Assembly: GCF_001570525.1 (NCBI RefSeq)
Contig: NZ_BBXC01000017.1
Coordinates: 134,074-198,073, forward strand
Reading direction: 5' to 3'
DNA length: 64,000 nucleotides
Source: Herbidospora sakaeratensis
GTDB lineage: Bacteria; Actinomycetota; Actinomycetes; Streptosporangiales; Streptosporangiaceae
Shown here: one piece after another, positions 28,275-39,536 of the stretch
Position numbering within the stretch: the first letter of the stretch is position 1
Layout: each line of letters opens with the position of its first letter
Notes under the pieces: model-generated
The model's input: only the letters and a program-made list of their open reading frames with translations
Told to the model about the DNA's origin: nothing
The model's database searches: none
Program-made: the position numbers and the translations under genes

Positions 28275-30658
28275 CCATCCAAGCAACCCAGCCCGAGGAG
28301 CGCGCGGTCGTCGAGATGGTCACCCTGACCATCGACGGCTTCCAGGTCAGCGTGCCGAAGGGCACGATGATCATCCGGGCGGCCGAGCTGCTGGGGATCC
28401 AGATCCCCCGCTTCTGCGACCACCCGCTGCTCGACCCGGCGGCCAACTGCCGCCAGTGTCTCGTCGACATCCCCGACGCGGGCAACGGCCGGGGCTTCCC
28501 CAAGCCGCAGCCCTCGTGCGCGATCGAGGTCGCCCAGGGCATGGTCGTGCAGAGCCAGCTCACCTCGCCGGTCGCCGAGAAGGCGCAGCGCGGCGTGATG
28601 GAGATGCTGCTGCTCAACCACCCGCTCGACTGCCCGGTCTGCGACAAGGGCGGCGAGTGCCCCCTGCAGAACCAGGCGATGTCCAACGGGCAGGGCGAGT
28701 CGCGGTTCGTCGAGCAGAAGCGCACCTTCGAGAAGCCGATCGCGTTGTCGACCGAGGTGCTGCTCGACCGTGAGCGCTGCGTGCAGTGCGCACGCTGCCT
28801 GCGCTTCTCCGACCAGATCGCGGGCGACCCGTTCATCGAGTTCTTCGAGCGCGGGGCCAAGGAGCAGGTGGGCGTCGCCGACGGCGAGCCGTTCCAGTCC
28901 TACTTCTCCGGCAACACCGTCCAGATCTGCCCGGTGGGCGCGCTGACCGGCTCGGCCTACCGCTTCCGGTCGCGCCCGTTCGACCTGGTCTCCCAGCCGA
29001 GCGCGTGCGAGCACTGCGCCTCCGGCTGCTCCCTGCGCACCGACCACCGGCGCGGCAAGGTCACCCGCCGCCTCGCCGGCGACGACCCGCAGGTCAACGA
29101 GGAGTGGAACTGCGACAAGGGCCGGTGGGCGTTCTCCTACGCCACCCAGCCCGACCGGCTGCGCAGCCCGCTGGTCCGCAACGACGAGGGCGTGCTGGTC
29201 CCGGCCTCCTGGCCGGAGGCCTTCGCGGCCGTCGCCGCCGGGCTCGCGGGCCGCAAGGCCGGCGTGCTCACCGGCGGCCGGCTGACCGTCGAGGACGCCT
29301 ACGCCTACAGCAAGTTCGCGCGGGTCGCCCTCGGCACCAACGACATCGACATGCGGGCCCGTCCCCACTCCGCCGAGGAGGCCCAGTTCCTGGCCCACTC
29401 GGTGGCCGGCAAGGGCATCGAGATCTCCTACGCCGACCTCGAGAACGCCCCGGCCGTGCTGCTGGCCGGGTTCGAGCCCGAGGAGGAGTCGCCCATCGTC
29501 TTCCTGCGGCTGCGCAAGGCGGCCCAGAAGAAGGGGCTCAAGGTCTACTCGCTGGCGCCGTTCGCCACGCCGGGCCTGGCCAAGATGGGCGGCACCCTGA
29601 TCCGGACCGTCCCCGGCGCCGAGGCCGAGTCGATCGGGGAGCTCATCTCCGACGGCGTCAAGCTTCCCGCGGGCACGATCATCATGGCCGGTGAGCGGCT
29701 GGCCTCGGCCAAGGGCGCGCTGTCGGCCCTGGTCCGGCTGGCCGGCTCGACCGGCGCCCGGCTGGCCTGGGTGCCGCGCCGGGCCGGTGAGCGCGGCGCC
29801 GTCGAGGCGGGCGCGCTGCCCAACCTGCTGCCGATCGGCCGCCCGGTCGACGACGAGGCCGCCCGCGCCGAGGTCGCCCGCCTCTGGAACGTCGCCTCGC
29901 TGCCGGCCCAGGTCGGCCTCGACACGAGCGAGATCCTGCGGGCCGCCCTCGACGAGCGGCTCGACGCGCTGGTCATCGCGGGCGTCGACCCGAACGACCT
30001 GCCCGACCCCGAGCTCGCGTTGCGGGCCCTGGAGAACACGCCGTTCATCGTCAGCCTGGAGATCCGGGCCAGCGCCGTCACCGACCGCGCCGACGTGGTG
30101 CTGCCGGTCGCGGCGGTCGCCGAGAAGGCCGGCACGTTCGTCGACTGGGAGGGCCGCGGCCGCTCCTTCGAGGCGTCCGTCCCGCAGCCCGGTCTGATGA
30201 GCGACCTGCGCGCCATCGCCGCCATCGCCGACGCGATGGACGTCCACCTGGGCCTGCCCGACGTCGCCGCGGTCCGCCGCGAGCTCGGCGCCCTGGGCGC
30301 CTACAAGGGCGGTCGCCCCGTGGCGCCGAGCGTCACCGGCGGCACGGTCGCCGAGCCCGGCGCGGGCGAGGCGGTCCTGGCGAGCTGGCACCTGCTGCTC
30401 GACGACGGCAAGCTGCAGGACGGCGAGCCGTTCCTCGCGGGCACCGCCCGCGACGCGGTCGCGCTGCTGTCCCCGGCCACCGCCGCCGAGATCGGCGCGG
30501 TCGACAAGGTCAGCGTCAACGGCGTCATCCTGCCGCTGCGGATCGCCGACCTGCCCGACCGGGTCGTCTGGGTGCCGGCCAACTCCGGCGGAGTCTCGGT
30601 CACCCGCGACGTGCGGGCCGAGGCGGGCGACGTCGTCACGATCGGAAGTGCCTCATGA
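28271..30658 (+). CDS. nuoG: NADH-quinone oxidoreductase subunit G, with N7 cluster motif
   Basis: A 795-residue subunit with the iron-sulfur wire. The N-terminal ferredoxin domain binds N1b ([17 protein letters not shown]), then [17 protein letters not shown] and [13 protein letters not shown] with ICPVGAL for N4/N5. A further set, Cys246-x2-Cys249-x3-Cys253-x27-Cys281, matches the extra N7 cluster found in only some bacteria. The rest is a molybdopterin-oxidoreductase-like domain lacking the cofactor. GTG 28271 overlaps the nuoF stop. Confidence 0.96.
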   Translation: MTIQATQPEERAVVEMVTLTIDGFQVSVPKGTMIIRAAELLGIQIPRFCDHPLLDPAANCRQCLVDIPDAGNGRGFPKPQPSCAIEVAQGMVVQSQLTSPVAEKAQRGVMEMLLLNHPLDCPVCDKGGECPLQNQAMSNGQGESRFVEQKRTFEKPIALSTEVLLDRERCVQCARCLRFSDQIAGDPFIEFFERGAKEQVGVADGEPFQSYFSGNTVQICPVGALTGSAYRFRSRPFDLVSQPSACEHCASGCSLRTDHRRGKVTRRLAGDDPQVNEEWNCDKGRWAFSYATQPDRLRSPLVRNDEGVLVPASWPEAFAAVAAGLAGRKAGVLTGGRLTVEDAYAYSKFARVALGTNDIDMRARPHSAEEAQFLAHSVAGKGIEISYADLENAPAVLLAGFEPEEESPIVFLRLRKAAQKKGLKVYSLAPFATPGLAKMGGTLIRTVPGAEAESIGELISDGVKLPAGTIIMAGERLASAKGALSALVRLAGSTGARLAWVPRRAGERGAVEAGALPNLLPIGRPVDDEAARAEVARLWNVASLPAQVGLDTSEILRAALDERLDALVIAGVDPNDLPDPELALRALENTPFIVSLEIRASAVTDRADVVLPVAAVAEKAGTFVDWEGRGRSFEASVPQPGLMSDLRAIAAIADAMDVHLGLPDVAAVRRELGALGAYKGGRPVAPSVTGGTVAEPGAGEAVLASWHLLLDDGKLQDGEPFLAGTARDAVALLSPATAAEIGAVDKVSVNGVILPLRIADLPDRVVWVPANSGGVSVTRDVRAEAGDVVTIGSAS

Positions 30659-32022
30659 GCCTCCTGACAACGGCCAGCGTGCTGGCCGCCCCGGCCGCGC
30701 CGGGCAGCCCCGGCCCCGGCCTGGCCGACTTCGGCCACGATCCCGTGTGGATCAGCATCATCAAGGGCCTGGTCATCTTCGTCTTCCTGCTGCTGGGCGT
30801 GCTGTTCGGCGTGTGGCTGGAGCGCAAGCTCATCTCGCGCATGCAGCACCGCTACGGCCCCAACCGGGCGGGCAAGTTCGGCCTCCTCCAGACCGTCGCC
30901 GACGGTCTGAAGATGGGCCTCAAGGAAGACCTGATGCCCCGCAAGGTCGACAAGGTCATCTTCTTCCTGGCGCCGGTGGTCATCTCGGTGCCGGCGATCC
31001 TGGCCTACTCGGTCATCCCGATGGGCCCGGTCGTCTCGATGTTCGGCCACCAGACGCCGCTCCAGCTGACCGACATGCCGGTCGCCGTCCTGTTCATCCT
31101 CGCGATGTCCTCGATCGGCGTCTACGGCATCGTGCTGGCCGGGTGGGCGTCCAAGTCGCCCTACGCGATCCTCGGCGGGCTGCGCTCGTCGGCCCAGGTG
31201 GTCTCCTACGAGATCGCGATGGGCCTGTCGTTCGTGGCGGTCTTCCTGTACGCCGGCACGCTCTCCACCTCCGAGATCGTCGCCAAGCAGGCCGACGGCG
31301 GCACCGCGACGCTCTTCGGCGTCGACGTCCCGCTGCCCAGCTGGTACGCCATCCTGCTGATCCCGTCGTTCCTCATCTACGCGATGACGATGTTCGGCGA
31401 GGTCAACCGGGTGCCCTTCGACCTCCCCGAGGGCGAGGGCGAGCTGGTCGCCGGCTACCACACCGAATACAGCTCCTCGCTGAAGTTCGCGATGTTCCAG
31501 CTGGCCGAATACGTCAACGTGTTCGTGGTCTCCGGTGTGATGGTCACGCTGTTCCTCGGCGGCTGGCGGGCCCCCTGGCCCATCTCGATCTGGGACGGCG
31601 CGAACGTCGGCTGGCTGCCGCTGCTGTGGTTCTTCGTCAAGATCGTGCTGATCTTCTGCTTCTTCGTCTGGGTCCGCGCCTCGCTGCCGCGGGTCCGCTA
31701 CGACCAGCTCATGGCCTTCGGCTGGAAGGTCCTGATCCCGCTGAACCTGGCGTGGATCCTGCTGGTCGCCACCTTCCGCGCGCTGCGTGTCGAACAGAGC
31801 ACCCCGGTCTTCATCCTGATGGCCATCGTGGTGGTCGGCGCCCTCGCGGTCTTCTTCCGATTCGACACCGTGCAGCAGCGCCGCCGCGAGGCCCGCGCCG
31901 AGCAGGTCGAGGAGGAGTTCGAGCAGCTCCGCGAGGAGCCCACCGCCGGTGGATTCCCGGTCCCGCCGCTGGATCTGCCGCACTACCACGGGGCGAATCG
32001 CAAGGAGGTCCCCAGTGCCTAA
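30655..32022 (+). CDS. nuoH: NADH-quinone oxidoreductase subunit H
   Basis: A 455-residue membrane subunit with eight to nine helices. [20 protein letters not shown] (residues 59-78) and [20 protein letters not shown] (about 248-267) are the signatures of the ND1 family at the quinone entrance. The C-terminal 50 residues after the last helix are a soluble tail typical of actinobacteria. Overlaps nuoI by 8 nt. Confidence 0.97.
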   Translation: MSLLTTASVLAAPAAPGSPGPGLADFGHDPVWISIIKGLVIFVFLLLGVLFGVWLERKLISRMQHRYGPNRAGKFGLLQTVADGLKMGLKEDLMPRKVDKVIFFLAPVVISVPAILAYSVIPMGPVVSMFGHQTPLQLTDMPVAVLFILAMSSIGVYGIVLAGWASKSPYAILGGLRSSAQVVSYEIAMGLSFVAVFLYAGTLSTSEIVAKQADGGTATLFGVDVPLPSWYAILLIPSFLIYAMTMFGEVNRVPFDLPEGEGELVAGYHTEYSSSLKFAMFQLAEYVNVFVVSGVMVTLFLGGWRAPWPISIWDGANVGWLPLLWFFVKIVLIFCFFVWVRASLPRVRYDQLMAFGWKVLIPLNLAWILLVATFRALRVEQSTPVFILMAIVVVGALAVFFRFDTVQQRRREARAEQVEEEFEQLREEPTAGGFPVPPLDLPHYHGANRKEVPSA

Positions 32023-32530
32023 GTTCGACTGGCTGAACCCCGTCAAGGGATTCGGCGTCACCTTCCACCACATGTTCAAGAAGCCGGTGACGGTGAACTA
32101 CCCGGAGGAGAAGCGGCCCACGGCGCCGCGTTTCCACGGGCGGCACCAGCTCAACCGGTGGCCCGACGGCCTCGAGAAGTGCGTCGGCTGCGAACTGTGC
32201 GCGTGGGCCTGTCCCGCCGACGCCATCTTCGTGGAGGGCGCCGACAACACCGACGAGGAGCGCTTCTCGCCGGGTGAGCGTTACGGCCGGACGTACCAGA
32301 TCAACTACGCGCGCTGCATCCTGTGCGGGTTGTGCATCGAGGCGTGCCCCACGCGGGCGCTCACGATGACCAACGAGTACGAACTGGCCGACTCCAGCCG
32401 CGAGGCGCTCATCTACACCAAGGAGATGCTGCTCGCCCCGCTCACCGCGGGCATGGAGCAGCCGCCCCACGCGATGCGCCTCGGCGAGACCGAAGACGAC
32501 TACTACCGACTGGGACGCGACAATGGGTGA
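32015..32530 (+). CDS. nuoI: NADH-quinone oxidoreductase subunit I
   Basis: A 171-residue ferredoxin-type subunit with two [4Fe-4S] sites (N6a, N6b): [16 protein letters not shown] and [19 protein letters not shown] start at 32015 with AAGGAGGT 8 nt upstream, inside the end of nuoH. It links NuoG to NuoB. Its end overlaps nuoJ by 8 nt. Confidence 0.97.
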   Translation: MPKFDWLNPVKGFGVTFHHMFKKPVTVNYPEEKRPTAPRFHGRHQLNRWPDGLEKCVGCELCAWACPADAIFVEGADNTDEERFSPGERYGRTYQINYARCILCGLCIEACPTRALTMTNEYELADSSREALIYTKEMLLAPLTAGMEQPPHAMRLGETEDDYYRLGRDNG

Positions 32531-33275
32531 GACCATCACGTTCTGGGTGCTCGCCGTCGTCTCCGTCAGCGCGGCGCTCGGGCTCGTCTTCAGCCGCAAG
32601 GCCGTCTACTGCGCCTTGATGCTCGGCGTGGTGATGCTCTCGCTGGCGGTCCTCTACGCGGTCCAGGACGCCCCGTTCCTGGCGGCGGTGCAGATCATCG
32701 TCTACACCGGCGCCGTGATGATGTTGTTCCTGTTCGTGCTGATGCTGGTCGGCGTCGACTCGTCCGACTCGCTGGTCGAGACGATCAGGGGCCAGCGGTT
32801 CTGGGCGATCGTCGCCGGGCTCGCCTTCGCCGCCCTGGTGGCGCTGGGCATCGGCAACGTGGTGTTCGCCCCGGCCACCGGCCTCGGCGCGGTGAACGCG
32901 GCGGGCAACGTGCCGTCGCTGGCCGAGCTGATCTTCACGCGCTACGTGTTCGCCTTCGAGGTCACCTCGGCGCTGCTGATCACCGCGGCGCTGGGCGCGA
33001 TGGTGCTGGCCCACCGCGAGCGCCTGGAGCAGCGCGCCACCCAGCGGGAACTGTCCCGCGAGCGCTTCGTCAAGTACGGCGAGGAGGGCATCGACCCCTC
33101 GCCGCTGCCCGGCCCCGGCACCTACGCCCGCGCCAACGCGATCGACATGCCCGCGCTGCTGCCCGACGGCAAGATCTCCAAGCTGTCGGTCAACCGCTAC
33201 ATCGCCAGGTACGAGGCCGAAGAAGGCACCATCGACCCGAAGGTGGCCGAGATCCTGGAAGGTGAGGACAAGTGA
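32523..33275 (+). CDS. nuoJ: NADH-quinone oxidoreductase subunit J
   Basis: A 250-residue membrane subunit with five helices in the first 170 residues ([38 protein letters not shown]) and an actinobacterial soluble tail of about 80 residues ending near [18 protein letters not shown]. It sits next to NuoA, NuoK and NuoH in the first part of the membrane arm. Overlaps nuoK by 4 nt. Confidence 0.96.
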   Translation: MGETITFWVLAVVSVSAALGLVFSRKAVYCALMLGVVMLSLAVLYAVQDAPFLAAVQIIVYTGAVMMLFLFVLMLVGVDSSDSLVETIRGQRFWAIVAGLAFAALVALGIGNVVFAPATGLGAVNAAGNVPSLAELIFTRYVFAFEVTSALLITAALGAMVLAHRERLEQRATQRELSRERFVKYGEEGIDPSPLPGPGTYARANAIDMPALLPDGKISKLSVNRYIARYEAEEGTIDPKVAEILEGEDK

Positions 33276-33568
33276 CCACCCACTACCTCGTGCTCAGCGC
33301 GCTGCTGTTCGCGATCGGCGGGATCGGCGTCCTCGTACGGCGCAACGCCATCGTCGTGTTCATGTGCGTGGAGCTCATGCTCAACGCGTGCAACCTGGCG
33401 TTCGTCACCTTCGCCCGCCAGAACGGCAACGTCGACGGCCAGGTCATCGCCTTCTTCGTGATGATCGTGGCCGCCGCCGAGGTCGTCATCGGCCTGGCCA
33501 TCATCGTGACGATCTTCCGAACCCGCAGGTCCGCGTCGGTCGACGACGCCAGCCTGCTGAAGTACTAA
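33272..33568 (+). CDS. nuoK: NADH-quinone oxidoreductase subunit K
   Basis: A 98-residue, three-helix subunit. Membrane glutamates used for proton transfer are visible in [14 protein letters not shown] (residue 35) and [11 protein letters not shown] (residue 71). GTG start overlapping the nuoJ stop. Confidence 0.97.
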   Translation: MTTHYLVLSALLFAIGGIGVLVRRNAIVVFMCVELMLNACNLAFVTFARQNGNVDGQVIAFFVMIVAAAEVVIGLAIIVTIFRTRRSASVDDASLLKY

Positions 33569-33577
33569 GAGGTGGCC

Positions 33578-35482
33578 GTGGAACCCGCAGAGATCCTGTC
33601 GCACGCCGGCGGGGGTGCGATCAGCCTGGCCTGGCTGATGATCGTGCTGCCCCTCGCCGGTGCCGCGATTCTCCTTATCGGTGGCCGCGCCACGAACAAG
33701 TGGGGCCACCTCCTTGGCGTGCTCATGTCGGTCGGCGCCTTCGTGGTGGCGGCCCTCGTGTTCCTCCAGCTGATCGGGCTCGACCCGGCGCAGCGCCGCC
33801 AGTCGGTGAACCTCTACGAGTTCATCCCGGGCGTGGCGAACATCGGGCTCCTGATCGACCCGCTGTCGATCTCGTTCTGCCTGCTGATCACGTTCGTCGG
33901 CTCGCTGATCCACGTCTACTCGATCGGCTACATGTCGCACGACCCGGACAGGCGGCGGTTCTTCGCCTACCTGAACCTGTTCGTCGCGGCGATGCTGCTG
34001 CTGGTGCTGGCCGACAACTACGTCGCCCTGTTCATCGGCTGGGAGGGCGTGGGCCTCGCGTCCTACCTGCTGATCGGCTTCTGGCAGTACAAGCCGTCGG
34101 CGGCGGTGGCCGCCAAGAAGGCGTTCGTGGTCAACCGGGTCGGTGACTTCGGCCTGCTGGTCGCGATGTTCCTGATCTTCGCTCAGTTCGGCACGCTGTC
34201 GTACGCCGAAGTGTTCCCGAACGCCGCCCAGGCCAGCCAGGGGGTGCAGACCGCGATCGGCCTGCTGCTCCTGCTCGGCGCGTGCGGCAAGTCGGCCCAG
34301 CTGCCGCTGCAGTCGTGGCTCCTCGACGCGATGGAGGGCCCGACCCCGGTCTCGGCCCTCATCCACGCCGCGACGATGGTCACCGCCGGCGTCTACCTGG
34401 TGGTCCGCTCGGGCGCCGCGTTCTTCCCCGAGGGCAGCACGGCCGGTCTGGTCGTGACGATCGTCGGTGTGGCCACGCTGCTGGCCGGTGCGATCATCGG
34501 TACGGCCAAGGACGACATCAAGAAGGGCCTGGCCGGCTCGACGATGTCGCAGATCGGCTACATGATGCTCGCCGCGGGCATCGGCCCGGCCGGTTACGCC
34601 TTCGCCATCGCCCACCTCATCACCCACGGCTTCTTCAAGGCCGACCTGTTCCTCGGCGCGGGCTCGGTCATGCACGCCATGAACGACGAGGTCGACATGC
34701 GGCGCTACGGCGGCCTGCGCAAGCTGCTGCCGATCACGTTCGTCACCTTCTTCATCGGCTACCTGGCGATCATCGGCTTCCCGCTGCTGTCCGGTTACTT
34801 CACCAAGGACGGCATCATCGAGTCGGTCATGCACCACAACGCGATCCTCGGCTGGCTCGCGGTGCTGGGCGCCGGCATCACCGGCTTCTACATGACCCGC
34901 ATGGTCGTGATGACCTTCTTCGGCCCGAAGCGCTGGGACGAGAAGGCCCACCCGCACGAGTCGCCGGCCGTGATGACCTGGCCGCTGATCATCCTGTCGG
35001 TCTTCTCGGTCGGCCTGGGCGCCTACCTGATCCTCAGCAACCGCCTGCTGGTCTTCCTCGCCCCGGCCGTCGGCCAGCCCGCCGAACTGCCGGTGTTCCA
35101 CCCGTTCAGCGTCCCGGGCCTGACCACGCTGGCCCTGGTCGCCGTCGGCGCCGGGATCGCGATCGCCAAGTACGGCCGGTCCGAGGTGCCGGTCGTGCAA
35201 CCGCGCGGCTCGTTCCTCACCGTCTTCGCCCGTCGTGACCTCTACGGCGACGCCCTCAACGAGGCGCTGTTCATGCGCCCCGGCCAGTGGCTCACCCGCC
35301 TGGCGGTCTTCTTCGACAACCGGGGCATCGACGGCGTGGTCAACGGCCTGGCGGCCGGTGTCGGCGGATCCTCCGGCAGGCTGCGGAAGATCCAGACCGG
35401 CTACGTCCGGTCGTACGCCCTGTCGATATTCGTCGGCGCCGCCGTGCTGGCCGGCGCCTGGTTCGTGGTTGGGACCCTGTGA
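33578..35482 (+). CDS. nuoL: NADH-quinone oxidoreductase subunit L
   Basis: A 634-residue antiporter-like proton-pumping subunit. [16 protein letters not shown] contains the key glutamate, and [33 protein letters not shown] and [18 protein letters not shown] are the usual markers; the long lateral helix occupies the C-terminus. The GTG at 33578 is preferred over 33572 because AGAGG is correctly spaced for it. Confidence 0.97.
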   Translation: MEPAEILSHAGGGAISLAWLMIVLPLAGAAILLIGGRATNKWGHLLGVLMSVGAFVVAALVFLQLIGLDPAQRRQSVNLYEFIPGVANIGLLIDPLSISFCLLITFVGSLIHVYSIGYMSHDPDRRRFFAYLNLFVAAMLLLVLADNYVALFIGWEGVGLASYLLIGFWQYKPSAAVAAKKAFVVNRVGDFGLLVAMFLIFAQFGTLSYAEVFPNAAQASQGVQTAIGLLLLLGACGKSAQLPLQSWLLDAMEGPTPVSALIHAATMVTAGVYLVVRSGAAFFPEGSTAGLVVTIVGVATLLAGAIIGTAKDDIKKGLAGSTMSQIGYMMLAAGIGPAGYAFAIAHLITHGFFKADLFLGAGSVMHAMNDEVDMRRYGGLRKLLPITFVTFFIGYLAIIGFPLLSGYFTKDGIIESVMHHNAILGWLAVLGAGITGFYMTRMVVMTFFGPKRWDEKAHPHESPAVMTWPLIILSVFSVGLGAYLILSNRLLVFLAPAVGQPAELPVFHPFSVPGLTTLALVAVGAGIAIAKYGRSEVPVVQPRGSFLTVFARRDLYGDALNEALFMRPGQWLTRLAVFFDNRGIDGVVNGLAAGVGGSSGRLRKIQTGYVRSYALSIFVGAAVLAGAWFVVGTL

Positions 35483-36993
35483 TGACCGCCATCCCGTGGC
35501 TTTCGATCCTGATGGGCGTGTCCGTCCTGGGCGCGCTCGGCGTGTCGTTCCTCAAGAACGACAAGCTCGCCAAGCAGGCGACGCTCGGCGTCTCGCTGCT
35601 CGTGCTGGTGCTGGCCGTCGTGATGACGGTCGGCTTCAGCCCCAACGGCGACCGGTTCCAGTACGCCGAGACGTATGACTGGATCCCCTCCTTCGGCGTC
35701 CACTACGCGGTGGCCGTCGACGGCGTGGCGCTGGTGCTGATCCTGCTGTCGGCCGTGCTGGTGCCGATCGTCGTGCTGGCCTCCTGGCACGACGCCGAGC
35801 AGGGCAAGCGCTCGGTCCGGACCTACTTCGCGCTGCTCCTGGTGCTCGAAGCGATGATGATCGGCGTCTTCGCGGCGACCGACGTCTTCCTGTTCTACGT
35901 GTTCTTCGAGGCCATGCTGATCCCGATGTACTTCATGATCGGGTCGTACGGCGGCGCACAGCGGTCCTACGCGGCGGTCAAGTTCCTGCTCTACTCGCTC
36001 TTCGGCGGCCTGCTGATGCTGGTGGCCGTGATCGCGCTCTACAACGTGGCCGACAAGAACAGCTTCCTGTTCCCCGACCTCATCGGCGCGGTCACCGACC
36101 CGACGACGCAGAAGTGGCTCTTCCTGGGCTTCTTCGTCGCGTTCGCGATCAAGGCCCCGCTCTGGCCGGTGCACACCTGGTTGCCCGACGCCGCCGCGCA
36201 GGCCCCGGCCGGCGCCGCGGTGCTGCTCGTGGGCGTGCTCGACAAGGTCGGCACCTACGGCATGTTGCGGTTCTGCCTGGAGCTGTTCCCCGACGCGGCC
36301 AAGTGGGCGACCCCGGTCGTCATCGCGTTGTCGGTGATCGGCATCGTCTACGGCGCCATCGTGGCGATCGGTCAGACCGACATCAAGCGGCTCATCGCGT
36401 ACACCTCGATCTCGCACTTCGGGTTCATCACGATGGGCGTGTTCGCGATGACCACCACCGCGGCCTCGGGCGCGACCCTCTACATGGTCAACCACGGGTT
36501 CTCGACCGGTGTGCTGTTCCTGGTGGCGGGCTTCCTGATCTACCGCCGCGGCTCGCAGTTCATCGCCGACTACGGCGGCGTGCAGAAGGTCGCCCCGCTG
36601 CTGGCGGGCGCGTTCCTGATCGCGGGTCTGTCGGGTCTGTCGCTGCCCGGTCTGAGCACGTTCGTCAGCGAGTTCATGGTGCTCCTGGGCACCTTCGAGC
36701 GCTACGCCGTCCCGGCCATCATCGGCACGACCGGCGTCATCCTCGCCGCCATCTACATCCTGTGGATGTACCAGCGCACCATGAACGGCCCCACCGCCGA
36801 GTCGGTCGCCGAGATGAAGGACCTCAACGGGCGCGAACGCTGGGTCGTCGCGCCGCTGATCGCCCTGATCGTCGTCTTGGGCTTTTTCCCCAAGCCGCTT
36901 CTCGACGTGATCAACCCCGCGGTCAAGGAGTCGCTCGTCAACGTGAAGGTCACCGACCCGGCTCCGGTCGTCGCTGTTAAGGAGGGCCAGTGA
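35482..36993 (+). CDS. nuoM: NADH-quinone oxidoreductase subunit M
   Basis: A 503-residue proton-pumping membrane subunit. Marks are FFEAMLIPMYFMIGSYG (key glutamate), KAPLWPVHTWLPDAAAQAP, DIKRLIAYTSISHFGFI and the SGLSLPGLSTFVSEF segment. ATG overlaps the nuoL stop by one base. The stop overlaps nuoN (GTGA). Confidence 0.97.
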   Translation: MTAIPWLSILMGVSVLGALGVSFLKNDKLAKQATLGVSLLVLVLAVVMTVGFSPNGDRFQYAETYDWIPSFGVHYAVAVDGVALVLILLSAVLVPIVVLASWHDAEQGKRSVRTYFALLLVLEAMMIGVFAATDVFLFYVFFEAMLIPMYFMIGSYGGAQRSYAAVKFLLYSLFGGLLMLVAVIALYNVADKNSFLFPDLIGAVTDPTTQKWLFLGFFVAFAIKAPLWPVHTWLPDAAAQAPAGAAVLLVGVLDKVGTYGMLRFCLELFPDAAKWATPVVIALSVIGIVYGAIVAIGQTDIKRLIAYTSISHFGFITMGVFAMTTTAASGATLYMVNHGFSTGVLFLVAGFLIYRRGSQFIADYGGVQKVAPLLAGAFLIAGLSGLSLPGLSTFVSEFMVLLGTFERYAVPAIIGTTGVILAAIYILWMYQRTMNGPTAESVAEMKDLNGRERWVVAPLIALIVVLGFFPKPLLDVINPAVKESLVNVKVTDPAPVVAVKEGQ

Positions 36994-38540
36994 TCACGGC
37001 TCCCACCATCGAGTACTTCGCTCTGGCCCCGCTGCTGATCATCTTCGGCGCGGCCGTGATCGGGGTGCTCGTCGAGGCGTTCGCGCCTCGCTACCTGCGG
37101 CGGGCGGTCCACGTCCCGCTGACGCTGCTGTCGCTGGTCGGCGCGTTCGCGCTGGTCATCCTGCAGACCGTCCGCGGCGTTCCGACGACCCCGGCGGCGA
37201 TGGGCTCGGTCGCGGTCGACGGCCCGACCCTGTTCATCTGGGGCACCATCCTGGTGCTGTCGTTCGTCAGCATCCTGCTGATCAACGACGAGGAGCAGTT
37301 CGTCCCTTCGGCGGCGGCCGTCCCCGGCTCCGCCGAGGAGGAGAAGGCGATCACCGAGGGCGCGGCGCACACCGAGGTCTACCCGCTGGCGCTGTTCGCC
37401 ATCGGCGGCATGCTGCTGTTCCCGGCCTCCAACGACCTGCTCATCATGTTCGTCGCGCTCGAGGTCATGTCGCTGCCGCTCTACCTGCTGTGCGGGCTGG
37501 CGCGCCGCCGCCGCCTGCTGTCGCAGGAGGCGTCGGTCAAGTACTTCCTGCTCGGCGCGTTCTCCTCGGCCTTCTTCCTGTACGGCACCGCGCTGCTGTA
37601 CGGCTTCGCCGGCACCGTCGACCTGGTCGGCATCTCCCGCGCCCTGGCCACCGCCGGCGGCACGGAGACCCTGCTGCTCGTCGGCACGGCCATGCTGGGC
37701 GTCGGCCTGCTCTTCAAGATCGGCGCCGCGCCCTTCCAGGCGTGGAAGCCCGACGTCTACCAGGGCGCCCCGACCCCGATCACCGCGCTGATGGCCTCCG
37801 GAACCCTGGTGGCCGCCTTCGGCGCCGTGCTGCGGGTCTTCTGGGTCGCGCTGGGCAACGACAGCTGGAACTGGCAGCCCATCATGTGGGGCGTCGCCGC
37901 CCTGACGATGGTGGTCGGCTCGATCCTGGCGATCACCCAGACCGACATCAAGCGCATGCTGGCCTACTCCTCGATCGCCCACGCGGGCTTCCTGCTCGTC
38001 GGCGTCATGGCCGTCGGCGAGAAGGGCCAGAACGCGCTGGCGCTGTCGGGCCTGCTGTTCTACCTGGTCACCTACGGCATCACCACGGTCGGCGCGTTCG
38101 CCGTCGTGACGCTCGTGCGCGACCCGGGCGGCGAGGCGTGGCACCTGTCGCGCTGGGCCGGTCTCGGCAAGCGGTCGCCGAAGCTGGCGGGCCTGTTCGC
38201 CTTCTTCCTGCTGGCCTTCGCCGGAATCCCGCTCACCAGCGGCTTCTTCGGCAAGTACGCCGTCTTCAGGTCGGCCGTCGCCCTCGGCGAGGGCTGGCTG
38301 ACCGGCCTGGTCGTGCTGGCGGTCGTGGCCTCGGCCGCGGCGGCGTTCTTCTACGTCCGGGTGATCGTGCTGATGTTCTTCAGCGACCCCTCGGCCGACG
38401 GCCCCACCGTCGTGACCCCGTCGTGGGCCACGTCGACTGTGGTCGGCTTCTCGGCATTCGCTACGGTAGCCCTGGGGGTTTTCCCGCAGCCTGTCCTCGA
38501 TCTGGCGGAAAAGGCTGCGAAGTCATTGTTCGTGCAATAA
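36990..38540 (+). CDS. nuoN: NADH-quinone oxidoreductase subunit N
   Basis: A 516-residue proton-pumping membrane subunit. FVALEVMSLPLYLLCGLAR carries the key glutamate; KIGAAPFQAWKPDVYQGAP, TDIKRMLAYSSIAHAGFLL and AGIPLTSGFFGKYAVF are the family markers. Last nuo gene; the polyprenyl synthase begins 12 nt later and is probably cotranscribed. Confidence 0.97.
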   Translation: MITAPTIEYFALAPLLIIFGAAVIGVLVEAFAPRYLRRAVHVPLTLLSLVGAFALVILQTVRGVPTTPAAMGSVAVDGPTLFIWGTILVLSFVSILLINDEEQFVPSAAAVPGSAEEEKAITEGAAHTEVYPLALFAIGGMLLFPASNDLLIMFVALEVMSLPLYLLCGLARRRRLLSQEASVKYFLLGAFSSAFFLYGTALLYGFAGTVDLVGISRALATAGGTETLLLVGTAMLGVGLLFKIGAAPFQAWKPDVYQGAPTPITALMASGTLVAAFGAVLRVFWVALGNDSWNWQPIMWGVAALTMVVGSILAITQTDIKRMLAYSSIAHAGFLLVGVMAVGEKGQNALALSGLLFYLVTYGITTVGAFAVVTLVRDPGGEAWHLSRWAGLGKRSPKLAGLFAFFLLAFAGIPLTSGFFGKYAVFRSAVALGEGWLTGLVVLAVVASAAAAFFYVRVIVLMFFSDPSADGPTVVTPSWATSTVVGFSAFATVALGVFPQPVLDLAEKAAKSLFVQ

Positions 38541-38552
38541 GGGAGCTTTTCT

Positions 38553-39536
38553 ATGGCCGCGCCGCCCGTTGTTGACCTGCCCGTCGCCGACGAGCGGCTG
38601 GCCGAGGACCTCTCCAACGGCCTCGCGGCTGTGGAGAAGCAGCTCCGTTCGGCGGTGGAAAGCGAGGACACGTTCGTCACCGACGTGTCCAAACACCTCA
38701 TAGAGGCGGGTGGCAAGCGCTTCCGCGCGATGCTCGTCCTCCTCGCCGCCCAGTTCGGCGACCACACGGCGCCCGGGGTCATCCCGGGCGCCGTCGTCAT
38801 GGAACTGACCCATGTGGCCACGCTCTACCACGACGACGTCATGGACGAGGCGTCCGAGCGCCGTGGCAAGCCGTCGGTCAACGCCCGGTGGAACAACACG
38901 ATGGCGATCCTGACGGGTGACTACGTGTTCGCGCGGGCCGCCGACATCATGGCCGACCTGGGCCCCGAGCCGGTGCGCATCCAGGCCAAGACCTTCGCCC
39001 GCCTGGTCCGCGGCCAGATCCGCGAGACCGTCGGCCCCGCCGAGGGCGTCGACCCCATCGAGCACTACATCGACGTGCTGGCCGACAAGACCGGCTCCCT
39101 GATCTCGACCTCGGCCCGGCTGGGCGCGATGCTGGCCGGCGCGCCCCAGGACGTCGTGCTGCGCCTGACGGCGGCCTGCGAGGCCATCGGGGTGGCCTTC
39201 CAGCTCGGCGACGACATCATCGACGTGGCGTCCGACACCTCGGGCAAGACCCCGGGCACCGACCTGCGCGAGGGCATCCGCACCCTCCCCGTCCTCTACG
39301 CCCTCGGCTCCGACGAGAACCCCCGGCTGCGCTCCCTGGTCGCGGGCCCGGTGCCCGAGGCCGACATCGAGGAGGCGCTGGAGCTGCTGCGCGCCTCCGA
39401 GTCGCTGAAGAAGGCACGGGCCGAGTTGGAGCGCTGGTCGGCGCGGGCGAAGGACCAGCTCTCCGAGCTCCCCGACATCCCGGCCCGCGCCGCCCTGCTG
39501 TCGCTGTGCGACTTCGTGGTGGAGCGCTCGGCCTAA
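38553..39536 (+). CDS. Long-chain polyprenyl diphosphate synthase (menaquinone side chain)
   Basis: A 327-residue trans-isoprenyl synthase. First aspartate-rich motif: LYHDDVMDEA (about residues 90-99); second: QLGDDIIDVASD (214-225); GGKRFRAMLVLL near residue 53 binds isopentenyl diphosphate. It makes the side chain (probably C40-C45) attached to menaquinone. Position directly behind nuoN and with menG/menJ upstream supports this. GGGAGC precedes the ATG. Exact chain length cannot be read from sequence here. Confidence 0.92.
   Translation: MAAPPVVDLPVADERLAEDLSNGLAAVEKQLRSAVESEDTFVTDVSKHLIEAGGKRFRAMLVLLAAQFGDHTAPGVIPGAVVMELTHVATLYHDDVMDEASERRGKPSVNARWNNTMAILTGDYVFARAADIMADLGPEPVRIQAKTFARLVRGQIRETVGPAEGVDPIEHYIDVLADKTGSLISTSARLGAMLAGAPQDVVLRLTAACEAIGVAFQLGDDIIDVASDTSGKTPGTDLREGIRTLPVLYALGSDENPRLRSLVAGPVPEADIEEALELLRASESLKKARAELERWSARAKDQLSELPDIPARAALLSLCDFVVERSA

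Noticed and set aside
33197-35200. 667-codon minus-strand frame opposite nuoK/nuoL
   Set aside because: Asp/His/Arg-rich antisense shadow of two intact nuo genes.
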